Below, piece after piece: positions 9,050-20,091 of a DNA stretch of 60,000 nt. Under the pieces are notes generated by a model that was not told the origin of the DNA, did not search any database, and was given only the letters and a program-made list of their open reading frames with translations. This DNA is from Takakia lepidozioides (taxonomy: Eukaryota > Streptophyta > Takakiopsida > Takakiales > Takakiaceae): assembly GCA_030704615.1 (NCBI GenBank), contig CM060731.1, positions 30,692,001-30,752,000 of the forward strand, read 5' to 3'. The translations under genes and the position numbers were made by a program. The stretch's first letter is position 1; the number at the start of each line of letters is the position of its first letter.

Positions 9050-9772
9050 CTACCACAAACCGTGGTGACGATGGAGTTCGTGAAGCGATCCTTCCCAGTG
9101 AACCTCGAGAGACGAGTCCCCTGTGCACTTGATATACACTCTCAATAGAGAAAGAATCAAAATCAGCAAGGAGACACCATTGACACACCCAGAGATCAGA
9201 GACAAGTACTTGCGCAGTTCGGAGGCCACAGCATCCCCTCTGGACACTGAGCGGGGAATAGCTGCTACACAGCAGCTCAGTCTATCGTCAGCTCCTATAC
9301 CTACTAGCTTCCTGCCCCTGCCATAATCAAAGAGGACAAGTGACACAACACCAGCTGGAAACACCTTTCCTGAATTTTTGTATCGAGAGCCCATCACAAA
9401 CAAGAGAAGCCCTGAAACAGCAACACCGATAGAGGACGCAAGGACAGGGTTCGAGGGCAGGTTCAGATAGACATAATAGAGGATCAGAGCTGACCCTCCC
9501 CCTGACAGCAATGACTTGCTGCTCCCAGATTTTGCAAATCCGATCACTCCTCCCAGACCAACAAGGACTGCATACGCCAAGGTCAGCTTCTGCGACATAG
9601 ACAGCTTCATCTTTCCGTCACCACTTCCCTCTTCCTGTCCTCCCTCACCACCGTTCCTGTTGCCTCCATTGCCCGACACTTGGGTTACATGCTCAGCCAG
9701 ACCTTCAAAAAACCTGGCCCAAAATTCACTGGCTGCTCGGACACTGACATGACCAAACCTCTTTAACTCCAA
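9050..9772 (-). pseudogene. FAX-like (TMEM14 family) membrane protein remnant
   Basis: A 240-residue frame. Residues 33-53 are a Gly/Glu-rich linker (GNGGNRNGGEGGQEE). Residues 55-150 (about 9610-9325) form the TMEM14 core: LTLAYAVLVGLGGVIGFAKSG, then SLLSGGGSALILYYVYLN, then PVLASSIGVAVSGLLLFVM and a conserved GKVFPAGVVSL end. Plant FAX proteins of this family export fatty acids across the plastid inner envelope; a Gly-rich stretch before the membrane segments is typical. After GKVFPAGVVSL the frame continues into unrelated residues, either an intron start (GT after TCACTT) or decay. Upstream coding is broken by indels, so I call it a remnant. A live multi-exon gene cannot be excluded. Confidence 0.7.
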
Positions 9773-10260
9773 TCAGCCTGCTGCTGAGTTACGATCTCAT
9801 CACCAAGCAAAATCTATCCCAATGCCCAGTTGAGCTGCCAGTCTCGCATTCACTTTCCCCACCAAGGCAGCTGCAATACACTGACTGTCTTAGCTCCCTC
9901 CATGACAACCTCCCGCATTTGGGCAAGTTCAGCTTCACGGACCTCCCAGCGACTTAGCAGCTGCTTCAGGTCATGGTCCTAGCTAGCGCATGCTGGGCTG
10001 CAACCAGTTGCAGATCCTTATCGTGTAGAAACCCTTCACTGCTCTCTTTCCATCTCCTGATGCCATGCTCCATCCTCCAGCCACTTCACTTGTTTCAGGC
10101 ACCCAGGTCCCTATGGGCAGGTCACATGCTCATGTGCCAGCCAGAACAGTGACATTCGACCCCTTCGTCTTCAGGAACAAGCTGGTAGCTTCCTTGATGT
10201 CATCAGTTTCCTGGACACTTAAACGGCAGTATGGTCGCCACCTCTGATTGAGGCAGTAGT
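9773..10260 (-). pseudogene. Upstream coiled-coil part of the FAX-like remnant
   Basis: Read on the minus strand, fragments in alternating frames give a charged helical segment (KQLLSRWEVREAELAQMREV), then VGKVNARLAAQLGIGIDFAWDE just before the Gly-rich linker, and further upstream QETDDIKEATSLFLKTKG. Some plant FAX proteins carry a long coiled coil before the TMEM14 core, which fits. At least three frame changes and in-frame stops separate the pieces. Confidence 0.45.
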
Positions 10261-10584
10261 GGTGACGAAAGGAGAAGAGAACACAGGGAAAGAGCGAGGA
10301 AAAATAAGGGCGGAGAACTGCTCATGTCAAAAGGTCAAAGCCAGAGAGGTCGAAACATTGTGCGAAGGGGGACCGTGTTTCTGCTGCCCTCTCCCACTTC
10401 AGCGCAACATTCAGCGTCCAGAGAGTGAAGTCCCTCAAAATTTAGAGAGTGAACCCACCGGCAACAGGAGTGCTCTCAAGCGGACATTGAGCGCCCTCCA
10501 CTGACTCAGTTGAGTGTGCAAACCTTTCTGCTCATGCAGTTCCAGCAGTCAATACTCACTCCTAGTGATGATGATGCTCATGCC
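10261..10584. other. Non-coding stretch between FAX-like and COX5B remnants
   Basis: About 320 bases with no coding signal that I can defend. The plus-strand frames here have no recognisable features. Confidence 0.5.
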
Positions 10585-10913
10585 CTAGAAGACCACCCTC
10601 TCCTATCACCTTCAACTGAAAAGACTTGGCTGCAGACTGAGCATTCATACTATTTGTCCTTCTCCAGCTTGAACCATGTCACATCATGCTCATCCTCACC
10701 AACACCTCCTGAGCACCCAACTATCCGCTCATCATAGTGTGACTCCACAATTGCAGGGGCATCCTTGGTTCCAAAGGGACCACGAGGCGGATCCAGATCA
10801 AAGCGCTTCCCACCCGAGCGCTCCGCTTCCAACTCCTCCAGCTCAACTCCTGTTGCAATTCCAAAATCGCCCGAGCTGCCTCCTGCACTTGCCAAATCAC
10901 GACTACGATGCAA
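10585..10913 (-). pseudogene. COX5B: Mitochondrial cytochrome c oxidase subunit 5b pseudogene
   Basis: The frame 10650-10913 reads GIATGVELEELEAER, then GPFGTKDAPAIVESHYDERI, then VGCSGGVGEDEHDVTWFKLE, which is the zinc-binding COX5b subunit of respiratory complex IV. Just past an in-frame stop after LEKDK, the reading continues with YECSVCSQVF, the second CxxC pair of the zinc site; the residues KVIGEGG then follow in a shifted frame. So one stop and one frameshift break an otherwise clear coding segment. The known plant genes are, to my knowledge, interrupted by introns, and this stretch is not, suggesting a processed or captured copy. An N-terminal presequence may lie at 10947-11162 (LARCASTVRASPAAED) but is not certain. 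Confidence 0.85.
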
Positions 10914-11289
10914 CCACCGCGCATATGAGAGACCCCGATGTTCTGATTACTCCGCTTGCAGTTGCGGGTTACACAGCAATGTCGGTGGAGGCACACATGG
11001 TACACGCCTGGATGCAACCAACCGTGAGAGCCTGCATCCAGCCGTCCTCAAACATAGCGCCCCACTCCCTCTGGGCCTTGCCATCACACCACCAGCTGCC
11101 ATCGACATATCCTCCGCAGCCGGCGACGCCCTTACAGTGGAAGCACACCTCGCCAATGCCAACAGAAATATGGGCAGACCACCATTACTCTCTCTTCTAC
11201 CACACCATTGCGACTGGAGATGTGAGGTGAACTCAAGCTAGAGCCGTTCTATGCTCCTTGCTTGAGCTGCGTACAAGACCATGACCATC

Positions 11290-11745
11290 TATATTATAAT
11301 AGTGCTTAAAAAAACAAAAACATCATATCTAGCTTAGCACTGGAAAACTAGATAGTGCTCATCTCTCTCGAGTGATAACCAAACTAGATAAGGACACACA
11401 CTCTCAACACAAGAAATATGCAATCCCTCAACATCACTCTTTAAGATAATAGTCGAGCCAGGGGCACCCCAAGCTATGGGGACTCCACCCCACAACAACC
11501 TACACTCCCATCATAAGCACACTCAGATCTGAAGAATGCAGGAGCTCGGTCGCGCAGGCTCAACTCGAGAGAGATGAGCTGCGCGACTGCCGCTCTCGTG
11601 AAGATAAGACGGACCAGGTGTCAAACTAAACTTGACACCTGATTTAACACTTGACCTAAATCCAAGTGTTAAATACAAATAACTAGTTTTATGCTAGCTG
11701 TTTTCACACTGTGCTTATTTAACTTGACAACCCTAAAGGACCTTG
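11290..11745. repeat. Dispersed LTR-like repeat, copy 1
   Basis: The segment from about 11430 to 11745 matches 51530-51800 in order: a CAxCATCACTC block, GTCGAGCCA/GTCAAGCTA followed by GCACCCCA, CATGGGGA or TATGGGGA, GGCTCAACTCGAGA-AGATGAG, CGTGAAGATAA, then a CTAGCTAG-like block, and both end in AACTTGACA. The shared CTTGACA end is like an LTR or element terminus. The bases right of it differ (ACCCT here, GCTAT in copy 2), as expected at an insertion boundary. Confidence 0.6.
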
Positions 11746-13480
11746 TGTGTGTGCAGCTTGTGCCTGAAGCCTTCAGAATGACATCTGATAATCTGCAAGC
11801 ATTCACCTTTTTGCCTTGTTTGTCCCACCATTGGCTGGGGTCAGAAAAGTATTCATCCCACAGCTTCTCCCTCTGTTTACCTGTTTTTTGATACTTTCAT
11901 GTGTCACATTGGCAGTATCATGTCAAAGTCACTCCAAACTACCAAAGGTTCACTCAATCAGCTAACTTGCAGAATTCAACATGGAAATGTAGGGCAGATC
12001 CTGATAAGAGGGGAAAACAGGGTGAAATGTGTTGAAGGTGCCTTCTCCTCATCCATGTTATCTGTTTTTGGATACTTTCCTGCTGCCACATCAGCAGTAA
12101 CTTGTCAAAGTCACTCCTAACCACCACAGATCCACCCAACGAGCTAACTTACAAAGTTCAATATGCATCTTAGGGCCGAGTCTGATGAGAGGGTAAAACA
12201 GACAAAAATAGATTGAATAAGAAGGTGCCCTCACCACATTGTTCTTGACCTTGTGTCATGACCCATGGAAGATTTGACCGAATATCAACCCTAAAGGACC
12301 TCTTGTGTGTGCAGCTTGTGTCTGCAGCCTTCAGAATGACATTTGGTAATCTGCAAGCATTCACCTTTTTGCCTCGTTTGTCCCACCATTGGTTGGGGTC
12401 AGAAAAGTACTCATCCCACAACTTCTCCTCATCTATGTTTATCTGTTTTTGGATACTTTCTTGTGTCACATTGGCAGTATCATGTCAAAGTCACTCCAAA
12501 CTACCAAATGTTCACTCAATCAGCTAACTTGCAGAATTCAACATGGAAATGTAGGGCAGATTCTGATAAGAGGGGAAAACAGGGTGAAATGTGTTGAAGA
12601 AGGTGCCTTCTCCTCATCCATGTTATCTGTTTTTGGATACTTTTATGCTGCCACATTAGCAGTAACTTGTCAAAGTCACTCCTAACCACCACAGATCCAC
12701 CCAACAAGCTAACTTACAGAGTTCAATATGCATCTCAGGGCCGAGTCTGATGAGAGGGTAAAACAAACAAAAATAGATTGAATAAGAAGGTGCCCTCACC
12801 ACATTGTCCTTGTCATTGTGTCATGACCCATGGAGGATTTGACCGAACATCAACCCTAAATGACCTCTTGTGTGTGCAGCTTGTGTCTGCAGCCTTCAGA
12901 ATGACATTTGGTAATCTGCAGGCATTCACCTTTTTGCCTCGTTTGTCCCACCATTGGTTGGGGTCAGAAAAATATTCATCCCACAGCTTCTCCTCATCTC
13001 TGTTTACCTGTTTTTGGATACTTTCATGTGTCACATTGGCAGTATCATGTCAAAGTCACTTCAAACTACCAAAGGTTCACTCAATTAGCTAACTTGCAGA
13101 ATTCAACATGGAAATGTAGGGCAGATTCTGATAAGAGGGGAAAATAGGGTGAAATGTGTTGAAGAAGGTGCTTCTTTTACCCTATGTTATCTGTTTTTGG
13201 ATACTTCCTACTACTATATCGGCAGTAGCTTGTCAAAGTCACTCCTAACCACCACCGATCCACCCAACGAGCTAAAGTACAAAATTCAATATGCATCTCA
13301 GGGCCGAGTCTGATGAGAGGGCAAAACAAGCTGAAATAGGTGAAAGAAGAAGCTGCCCTCACCACATTGTCCTTGACCTTGTGTCATGACCCATGGAGGA
13401 TTTGATCGACCATCAATCCAAAAGGACCTCTTGTGTGTGCTGCTTGTGTCCGTAGTCAAGTACTGTCGGATCGCTCTGTG
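11746..13480 (-). repeat. Three tandem ~560-bp units encoding an OSB-like motif
   Basis: Equivalent points (the TGTCCCACCATTGG string) start at 11821, 12379 and 12944, giving periods of 558 and 565 bp. A partial fourth unit ends near 13480. Each unit contains, on the minus strand, a half with KLWDEYFSDPNQWWDKRGKK and then HKRSFRVD-RSNPPWV, and a second, related half with SDFDKLLLMWQ and ESIQKQI. The W-F-DP-WWD-R arrangement resembles the PDF motif of plant OSB proteins, which bind single-stranded DNA in mitochondria and plastids. Stops and frame changes are frequent, so these are duplicated exon-like pieces, not a working gene. Confidence 0.68.
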
Positions 13481-14300
13481 AGAACCACCATGCCTCCACC
13501 ACGGTGCAGCTGAGCAGACGCCGATTGACACATGGCTTGCTAAGACCAACCTACTCTCCCAAGAAAGAAGCGCACAGCAAAGTAGGCAGCAAAGTGGGCA
13601 TAGGGCTTAGTGAGGCGGAGAAAAGAAACGACCCAAAAAAACGACGCAAAAGATGTTTGAACACGCGATGTCGCGGCACGTAGTTAGAGACCTTACCAAT
13701 ATGTGCTCACCCTAAGGTTCCCTTGGCAAGACTCTTGAGTGCCCCCCTTATAGAGAAATGCCGCCTAGATATACATATACGATAATTTGTTCACAAAAAA
13801 GGGGTGGGTCATCCCCGCGGTGTTACATGAAGAGATCCCGTGTTTTGTTTTTTATGGAAGAAAAATGGCGGATCTGCATTTCAATGTTCAATTTTCACAA
13901 GCCGCATCAATCAATAACAACATACCCAAATACCCTTACATTCACTATATGAATTTTCAAGCATCCACCATGGGATTGGATCTTGGTGGGTTAAGGCTAG
14001 CTTTTGACAATATTCATGCAAATTCGTCAAAGGCTCCATCCAAAGCCACACCACGAGAAACAAACAAACATGTCCAAATTTAAGATGTTGAACAAACTTG
14101 TGCACAAGACTACCCCTCTCATCAAGCTCATTAAAATTCGTATTCACTTCCATCTTCAAGTTTTGGAGAAGCGAGCTCCACCACCAAAACCCAGAATTAG
14201 GACAGCACTCTGATTTCATCCATTATCACTAGAATCAGTCAAAAATCACCCCTTCAGTCAAGTGCAATTGTGGGCTGACTTCCCACCTATGCCAGGTAGA
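13481..14300. other. Non-coding stretch with a partial duplicate of 25.1 kb
   Basis: From 13481 to about 13560 the sequence (CTGTGAGAACCACCA..., GGTGCAGCTGAGCAG...) is a near copy of 25095-25185. From 13560 to 14300 I see no gene; the reading frames there lack recognisable motifs. Confidence 0.5.
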
Positions 14301-14310
14301 CCCCACTATC

Positions 14311-14475
14311 AGGAAATGGTGGATGGTGTTAGTAGATACACAGATCAATGAATGAAGCAAGACACTTGCATCTTGCACTCAACAGTACATGATGGTCAGT
14401 ACTCTTAGGAAATGGTGGATGGTCTGAGTAGCTACACAAATCAATGAATGAAGCAAGACACTAGCATCTTTCAAA
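14311..14475. repeat. 96-bp tandem duplication
   Basis: AGGAAATGGTGGATGGT starts at 14311 and again at 14407. Each is followed by a similar stretch including AATGAATGAAGCAAGACACT. The pair lies just downstream of the DYW end of the PPR pseudogene. Confidence 0.75.
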
Positions 14476-14479
14476 GAAA

Positions 14480-16390
14480 ACATCCTTTCACCAATAATCA
14501 CCACAAGAACAAATCCCGTCTTCAAAGTGGTGGAAAACCAATGGCCAGCTTCTTTCCTCCACATCATGCAATAAAAAGTGTGTGTCAGGCACATACCCCA
14601 CCTCCTTCATCTGTCCAGACAATCTTCTCAGCTCAGCATGGATTTCCTTAATTCTGGGATACAACTTGTCATCTGGTCTAACCCCTGTGACCTTCATCAT
14701 TCTTCTCAGCTTTGCAGTATCATCCCACCTGCCAGCTGCATCATAGATGTTTGATATAACAACACCATGATCTTGACTCAGGGAATCGAAGTAGCGTCTT
14801 CATTCATTCAGTAGGCCAGTGTGGTTGCATGCAGAGAGAACACATATAAAGGTGATATTGTCCAGCTTCAAGCCATTCTTTTGCATTCCTTCAAACAGTT
14901 ATAGAACCTCCCTATGACAACCATGCTGGGCATATCCTGCGATCATTGGATTCCACGACACCACATTTCATTCAGCCACATTGTCAAATACTCCCTTTGC
15001 ATCCTTAATGCACCCAGATTTCGCATACTTGTCCACCAGGGCGGTGTCCAGAATGACATTTGGTACAATTCCAGCTTTGATGATGTCACCATGCACCCTT
15101 TGACCTTTTCCAGGGCTGCCCGGCTTGCACAAGCATTGCAAACGCACACAAACGTGATGTGGTCGGACTTCACCACTTCCCCATCATTTGCTCATAGGTC
15201 TCCAAGGCCTCCATCCCGCGCCCCTGCTGTGCATATCCTGCAAGCATGGCATTCCATGACACCAAATCTCGTTCAGCCATACACTTCCTCCGTATCCTTG
15301 ATGCACCCACATTTGGCATAGATGTCCACGAGGGTATTGTTCAGAATCACATCTGGTACAATTCCAGCTTTGGCGATGCAACCATGCACCTCTTTGCCCT
15401 TTCCAGGGCTGCCAAGCTTGCACATGAACTGCAAACGCACACAAACGTGATGTGGCTTCACCCCTTCCCCCAACATTTGCTCATAGGTCTCCAAAGCCTC
15501 CATCCCACGCCCCTGCTGTGCATACCCCTGCAAGCATCGCGTTCCACGACACCACATCTCGTTCAGCCACAATGTTGAAATTAACTCCCTTCGCATCCTT
15601 AAAAGCACCCTCGGCATACATGTCCACCAGGGCAGTGTTTAGGATGACATCTGGTACAATTCCAGCTTTGACGATGTCACCATGGACCTCTTTCCCCTTT
15701 TCCAGAGCTCTCAGGCTTACACACACATTGCAAACACAAACAAATGTGATGTGGTTGGTTCTCACCCCTTCGCACATCATTTGCTTATAGGTCTCCAAAG
15801 CCTCCATCCCACACCCTTGCTGTGCATATCTTGCAATCATCACATTCCACGACACCACATCACGTTCAGCAATACTGTCAAACACTCCATTTGCATCCTC
15901 GATGCACCCACATTTGACATACATGTCCACCAGGGCAGTGTTCAAAATGACATCGGGTACAATTCCAGATTTGATAATGTCAGCATGGACCTCTTTGCAC
16001 TTTTCCAGGGTTGCCAGGCTTGCACACGCATTGCAAATGCAAACAAACGTCATGTAGTTGGGCTTCACCCCCTTCGCACATCATTTGCTCATAGGTCTCC
16101 AAAGCCTCCATCCCGCACCCTTGCTATGCATATCCTACAATCATCGCACTCCACGACACCACATCTCGTTCAGCCATACTGTCGAACATTCCCTTCATAC
16201 ATGTCCACGAGGGTATTGTTCAAAATGACATTTGGTACAACTGCAACTCTGACCATGTCGCCATGGACCTCTTTGCCCTTTTCCAGAGTTGCCAGGCTTG
16301 CACATGCATTGCTAATGCATAGAAACGTGATGTGGTCAGGCTTCACCCCTTCCCCCATCATCTGATCATAGGTCTCCAAAGCCCCCATAC
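14480..16390 (-). pseudogene. PLS-class PPR protein pseudogene with truncated DYW domain
   Basis: PPR proteins with E and DYW domains bind organellar RNA, and the DYW domain carries cytidine deaminase activity for C-to-U editing. Here repeats read in order from 16390 down: GMxALETYDQMMGEGVKPDH, FVCICNACASLATLEKCKEV, GIVPDVILNTALVDMYVKCG and similar cycles, with stops and frameshifts between 14780 and 16390. The 3' part (14488-14700) gives the E region (PRIKEIHAELRRLSGQMKEV) and the last residues of DYW (FHHFEDGICSCGDYW). Between HDVEE and FHHFEDG the DYW is only a few residues, so the zinc-binding deaminase core is missing. The strand matches the other PPR pieces in the window. Confidence 0.88.
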
Positions 16391-16426
16391 ACTACAATAC
16401 AAGCTAGGCTTTTCGACTTTGTATTT

Positions 16427-16442
16427 GACTCATTTTTGAGTC
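16427..16442. promoter_or_regulatory. Short palindrome GACTCA-TTTT-TGAGTC
   Basis: Six-base perfect arms with a four-base loop, within a TTGACT-rich stretch. A near-identical palindrome (seven-base arms) occurs at 57420-57436. The function is unknown. Confidence 0.5.
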
Positions 16443-16564
16443 GTTTGCGACATTCTTACTCCCAGCCTCCATACTCGAACATGCGTGACAAAGGTCAAGT
16501 CGTTTCAGTCAAGCAGTCGAATCCAGATGCCAGGTTCTGACAGTGAAATGTGACAGTAAAACCT

Positions 16565-16725
16565 AGGGGGTGACGTGTAGGCATCACAGTATGACGTGGA
16601 TGCGATGTGGCTATGACGTGGCTATGACGTGTAGTAAAATGGTTTAATTGAATTATAAGGTGGATGCATGACGTGTAATGAGTGGCTTAAGCGCATAATG
16701 ACGTGGATGCATGACGTGTAGTAAA
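16565..16725. promoter_or_regulatory. Cluster of seven TGACGTG motifs
   Basis: TGACGTG occurs at 16571, 16592, 16614, 16625, 16669, 16699 and 16712. TGACG is the core bound by plant TGA-type bZIP factors. Part of the cluster is a direct duplication: the block GACGTGTAGTAAA-TGGTTTAA is present at about 16626 and again at about 16713. No intact gene lies next to it, so it may be an old promoter, an element terminus or a simple tandem repeat. Confidence 0.45.
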
Positions 16726-16891
16726 GTGGTTTAACTAAAGTGGAACATATTGACTATGTTCCATGATGTTTAGTATACGGTTTGACTGTAAATCAGTGAT
16801 AGTGAGGTTGCTTGACTTTGTATAGTGTAATACTCTATTGTGAAGCAGTAAAAGATGACACATTTTAGTAAATATGTTTCACTCTGGGGGT

Positions 16892-16983
16892 GTATATACA
16901 TATATACATATAAATATAAAAATACATACATATATATATATATATATATATTGTATATATATATATATATATACAATATATAG
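16892..16983. repeat. (TA)n microsatellite with inverted symmetry
   Basis: About 90 bases of TA and TACA repeats, symmetric about a TTGTA core, immediately before the LINE. A second TA-rich tract (24040-24062) lies near the LINE's other end. Confidence 0.85.
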
Positions 16984-17388
16984 ATTAACCCATGGGAGGA
17001 GGCGGGGAGGAGCTGCGAGACGACTCCCAACGGTCGTCTCGACCTTTCCGAAGCTTGTTTCTGACCCTGCTCAACCCCGTAGCCACTGCAGATCACTCTA
17101 GGCATCCCCACCCCATGCGCAGATCTCCTTTGATATACTTTTTAAGTTTTTCCATAGTTTTTTCAAGATTAGTTCCTTCAGTTGTTCATCCTTTCAACCC
17201 TCGTCCTTTCATCGCTCGCATAGTTACACGCATCATCCCTAATCGGACAGCACCGTCTCTAACTTAAGGAGATCACCTTCTCAAAGACCTTTCCTGCTTT
17301 TCAACCCTATTCCTCGCTTTAGTTCTTCGGACCCCACTTCATCAGTTTCTTCCAGTGCTGCAGTGTTCTTCCTTATTTGATTAGTGCA

Positions 17389-18507
17389 ATGGCTCCTGGG
17401 AACAACCAGTTTCGCAGCAGACAATCAATGGAGGCTCGTCGGGGTTTCCAGAATGGACAGAGAAGACCCAACATCTCATCTGGGACAGGCTTCTACCTCG
17501 CACATCAAGAGCGTTCCAGGACTGCTACGACCAACGGGTCTGTAAGGAACAACCCCCCCCCCCCCCTCCTTTCCACTTCAGTCCTCTCTCTCCCCCCAAC
17601 CCTGCCTTAAATTTCCCAGGCTGGATTCACCTCCAACAGTTCCAAACTGCTCAAACCCACCCATTTTGGAAACTCCACCTACACAATGGGTGGAAGAAAA
17701 CATTCTCAATCAAGCCGACTTGGACAGGGACTATCCAATGATCAATATGAACATCCCAGATTTACAAAAAAAGGTTACAACCATGGAGGAGTCTGGTATC
17801 CTCATTCACTTTCAGGGGACAAAAGTGGATAGAGCTACTATTAGAGACTGGGCCATCAAACATCTTGGCGGCCCTGGAGAACTGCGTCAACAGTTTTGCC
17901 ATGAGAAGGGTCGAGGTTTCTTTTCAATCATGTTTGAAACCAAGAAGCAGCAAACCAGGCCTTGCTTTTCAACCCCCACACAAAGGGATACAATGTCAAC
18001 ATATTCCCTTGGTCATCCAAGATGGGAAACATGAATGGTAAACTTTGGGGCCCACGCATTGTCTCTGTTCCTTACATCCCAAATCAATATCTGGTTAACT
18101 TGGCGGACATTGCGAATCATTTTGGATCATACCTTGGATGTTTGGCGGTATTTGATCCCCAAATGTGTACACAGAACTTAAGGCATGACCCAGCTTGGAG
18201 ATCAGTGACTATTGCATCACGCCTTCATGAGACTGGATGTGCCAAATTCGTGTTGATGATGCTAGATGAGGATGTTCTGCCGCAATTCGTGAAACTGCCA
18301 ATAGATGAAGAAGACAAGTATTTCACGATTCAGCTCATAGAAGACACTACCTATGCAGCTTGCTCAACTGTGGTCAAATTGGTCAATTTAAAATCGACTG
18401 CCCCACAGCCGAACGCAAGCGACATCAGCCCGTTGTCCCCTTCAACCTTCAGCATCAGCAACAAGGGGTACCCTCAACAGCGGAGGCGAATCAAAGGCAA
18501 AAAATGA
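17389..18507 (+). pseudogene. LINE ORF1 N-terminal half (DUF4283-like), frameshifted
   Basis: The first frame (from the Met near 17389) is basic and ends at a poly-Pro stretch fed by a run of C near 17551-17563. The next frame (17666-18034) carries the DUF4283-like segment (RDWAIKHLGGPGE, KGRGFFSIMFET), and the next (17962-18507) continues it (NIFPWSSKMG, WGPRIVSVPYIPNQYLVNLA). A zinc knuckle follows in yet another frame (LLNCGQIGQFKIDCP), with Gln where the usual His stands. ORF1 proteins bind element RNA. Frame shifts occur near 17600, 17970 and 18360. Confidence 0.75.
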
Positions 18508-20091
18508 ACAACCCCACTGTGGGCTCCATGCTTCCACCAAACGCTCATGCTGCCCAGGCCCTTCAAAGGGTTCCCAACGATCCTCTGCAACTCAGATCTT
18601 GTCCACAACATAATACTGCCAAAGGAGATAGCAGCAAGGATCCAATGCAGGCAGAATTACTAGCTCATCATCATACGGGGGGTTCTATTTCCAAAGGGAA
18701 GGCAAAGCAGATTGAACATCAACAACTGGTGGCTACCGAAAAAGGGAAGACAAAAGTATAGGATGGACAACAGCTGAGATCAGTCAGACTGACACTTCCA
18801 ACCAGCAACTCTTTTCCTAAAATTACCACCGACATCGCATGCAACTCCACCTTTGCCAATGCTAGCCTCCAAACCTGCCCATTCCCTCACCTGGATCTAA
18901 AGGGTTGCTCATCATTGGAGATGGTTGAAACACCAAAGGCTTCCTGTGTCACTCCTCTCATATTCCGCAAAAGTATTCCCCCAGTTATTCTAATCACATC
19001 AGATGATTTCGAATGTGTGGAATCACTTTGGATTACTACTGCAGACATCAAACACTTCCTGCAATTAAACCCTCCCAACAGCAACCCTGAGATTTTGTTC
19101 AAATACAAAATTCAGGAGTTCTTCCACAAGTCGCAGCCCCACTATTCGCTTTCACCATTTACAAAAATCTCGTGGGGAGCATATCTGGAGGAACACCCAG
19201 GGCTAAGTAACTTACCAGGAATGGCTATCTACTCCGGGAGGAAGCCACAGATTGCAAATCCGTAATCAGGACACATTAGTCAGTGGGTTCCAGCTGCTTC
19301 AAGCTCACTTGGATTCCGAGGTTGACCATGACAATTACAGAATGGAAATTCAAAGAACCAGGGAGCACATCAACAAGAACAAGCTATTCGGATCCCCAAA
19401 CGTATCCTCGGACTCTCAGGAATCAACAAACACCTCAACTCAGGAGGAAAGCAGCAACTTCAACCCTGCAGTTGAAAGTCTGCAAATATCGCCTCCAACA
19501 ATACCGATCTCCACTCAACTCATCGCCCAGGCCAGCTCGCAAGTCACCTCTCCACCTAGGGTTTTGATACCTACCCCTCTACCCTCCCCTATTCAGGTGC
19601 CCATCTCACCCTCACCCTGTTTCATTTACCAGCTTCAATCAGGAAATACTAACAGATGCTGGATGTTATGTAGTAAAAGTAAACATCTCAGCCAGAATAA
19701 AGATAGGAGACACATCCTACCAGCATGCAATTTGCCTGACAACATTCCCTCTGGAAATCTGCCTTCGGATGGTTCCCTTCTCCAAAGATATCCAGAGCTC
19801 CAGCACCTGTTTTCAGCTATTTCTTTCCCGGATGGGGTATCTATCCAGGCTGTTACTATATCCACTGTTTCAAAAGAGCAGTTTCAACCAATACCAGATT
19901 ACCAATATCCATACAGAGCTAGGGGTGTATTCATAACCATCCTCAACAAAACCCGAAAACCCCCGAACAACTTCATCTGGGTCAACTCAGTGCGACCAAA
20001 AGATCGTAGGGTAAAATTCGTTTATCATACCAAAGGGCTATCAAACCTGGTTTCCAGTCCAGGCCCTCCATTCCCTCCCAATGACCTTTAA
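18508..20091 (+). pseudogene. LINE ORF1 C-terminal region and ORF1-ORF2 junction
   Basis: Ser/Gln/Pro-rich frames at 18360-18761 and 19252-20091 join a more structured piece at 18915-19265 (LITSDDFECVESLWITTADIK). Such a low-complexity, Ser/Pro-rich region after the zinc knuckle is common in plant LINE ORF1. The frame changes near 18900 and 19250. No enzymatic motif is visible. The frame 19252-20091 ends where ORF2 begins, in a different frame. Confidence 0.6.

Noticed and set aside
10676-11241. Plus-strand ORFs over the COX5B remnant
   Set aside because: They are antisense shadows of the minus-strand COX5B sequence; their translations have no recognisable features.
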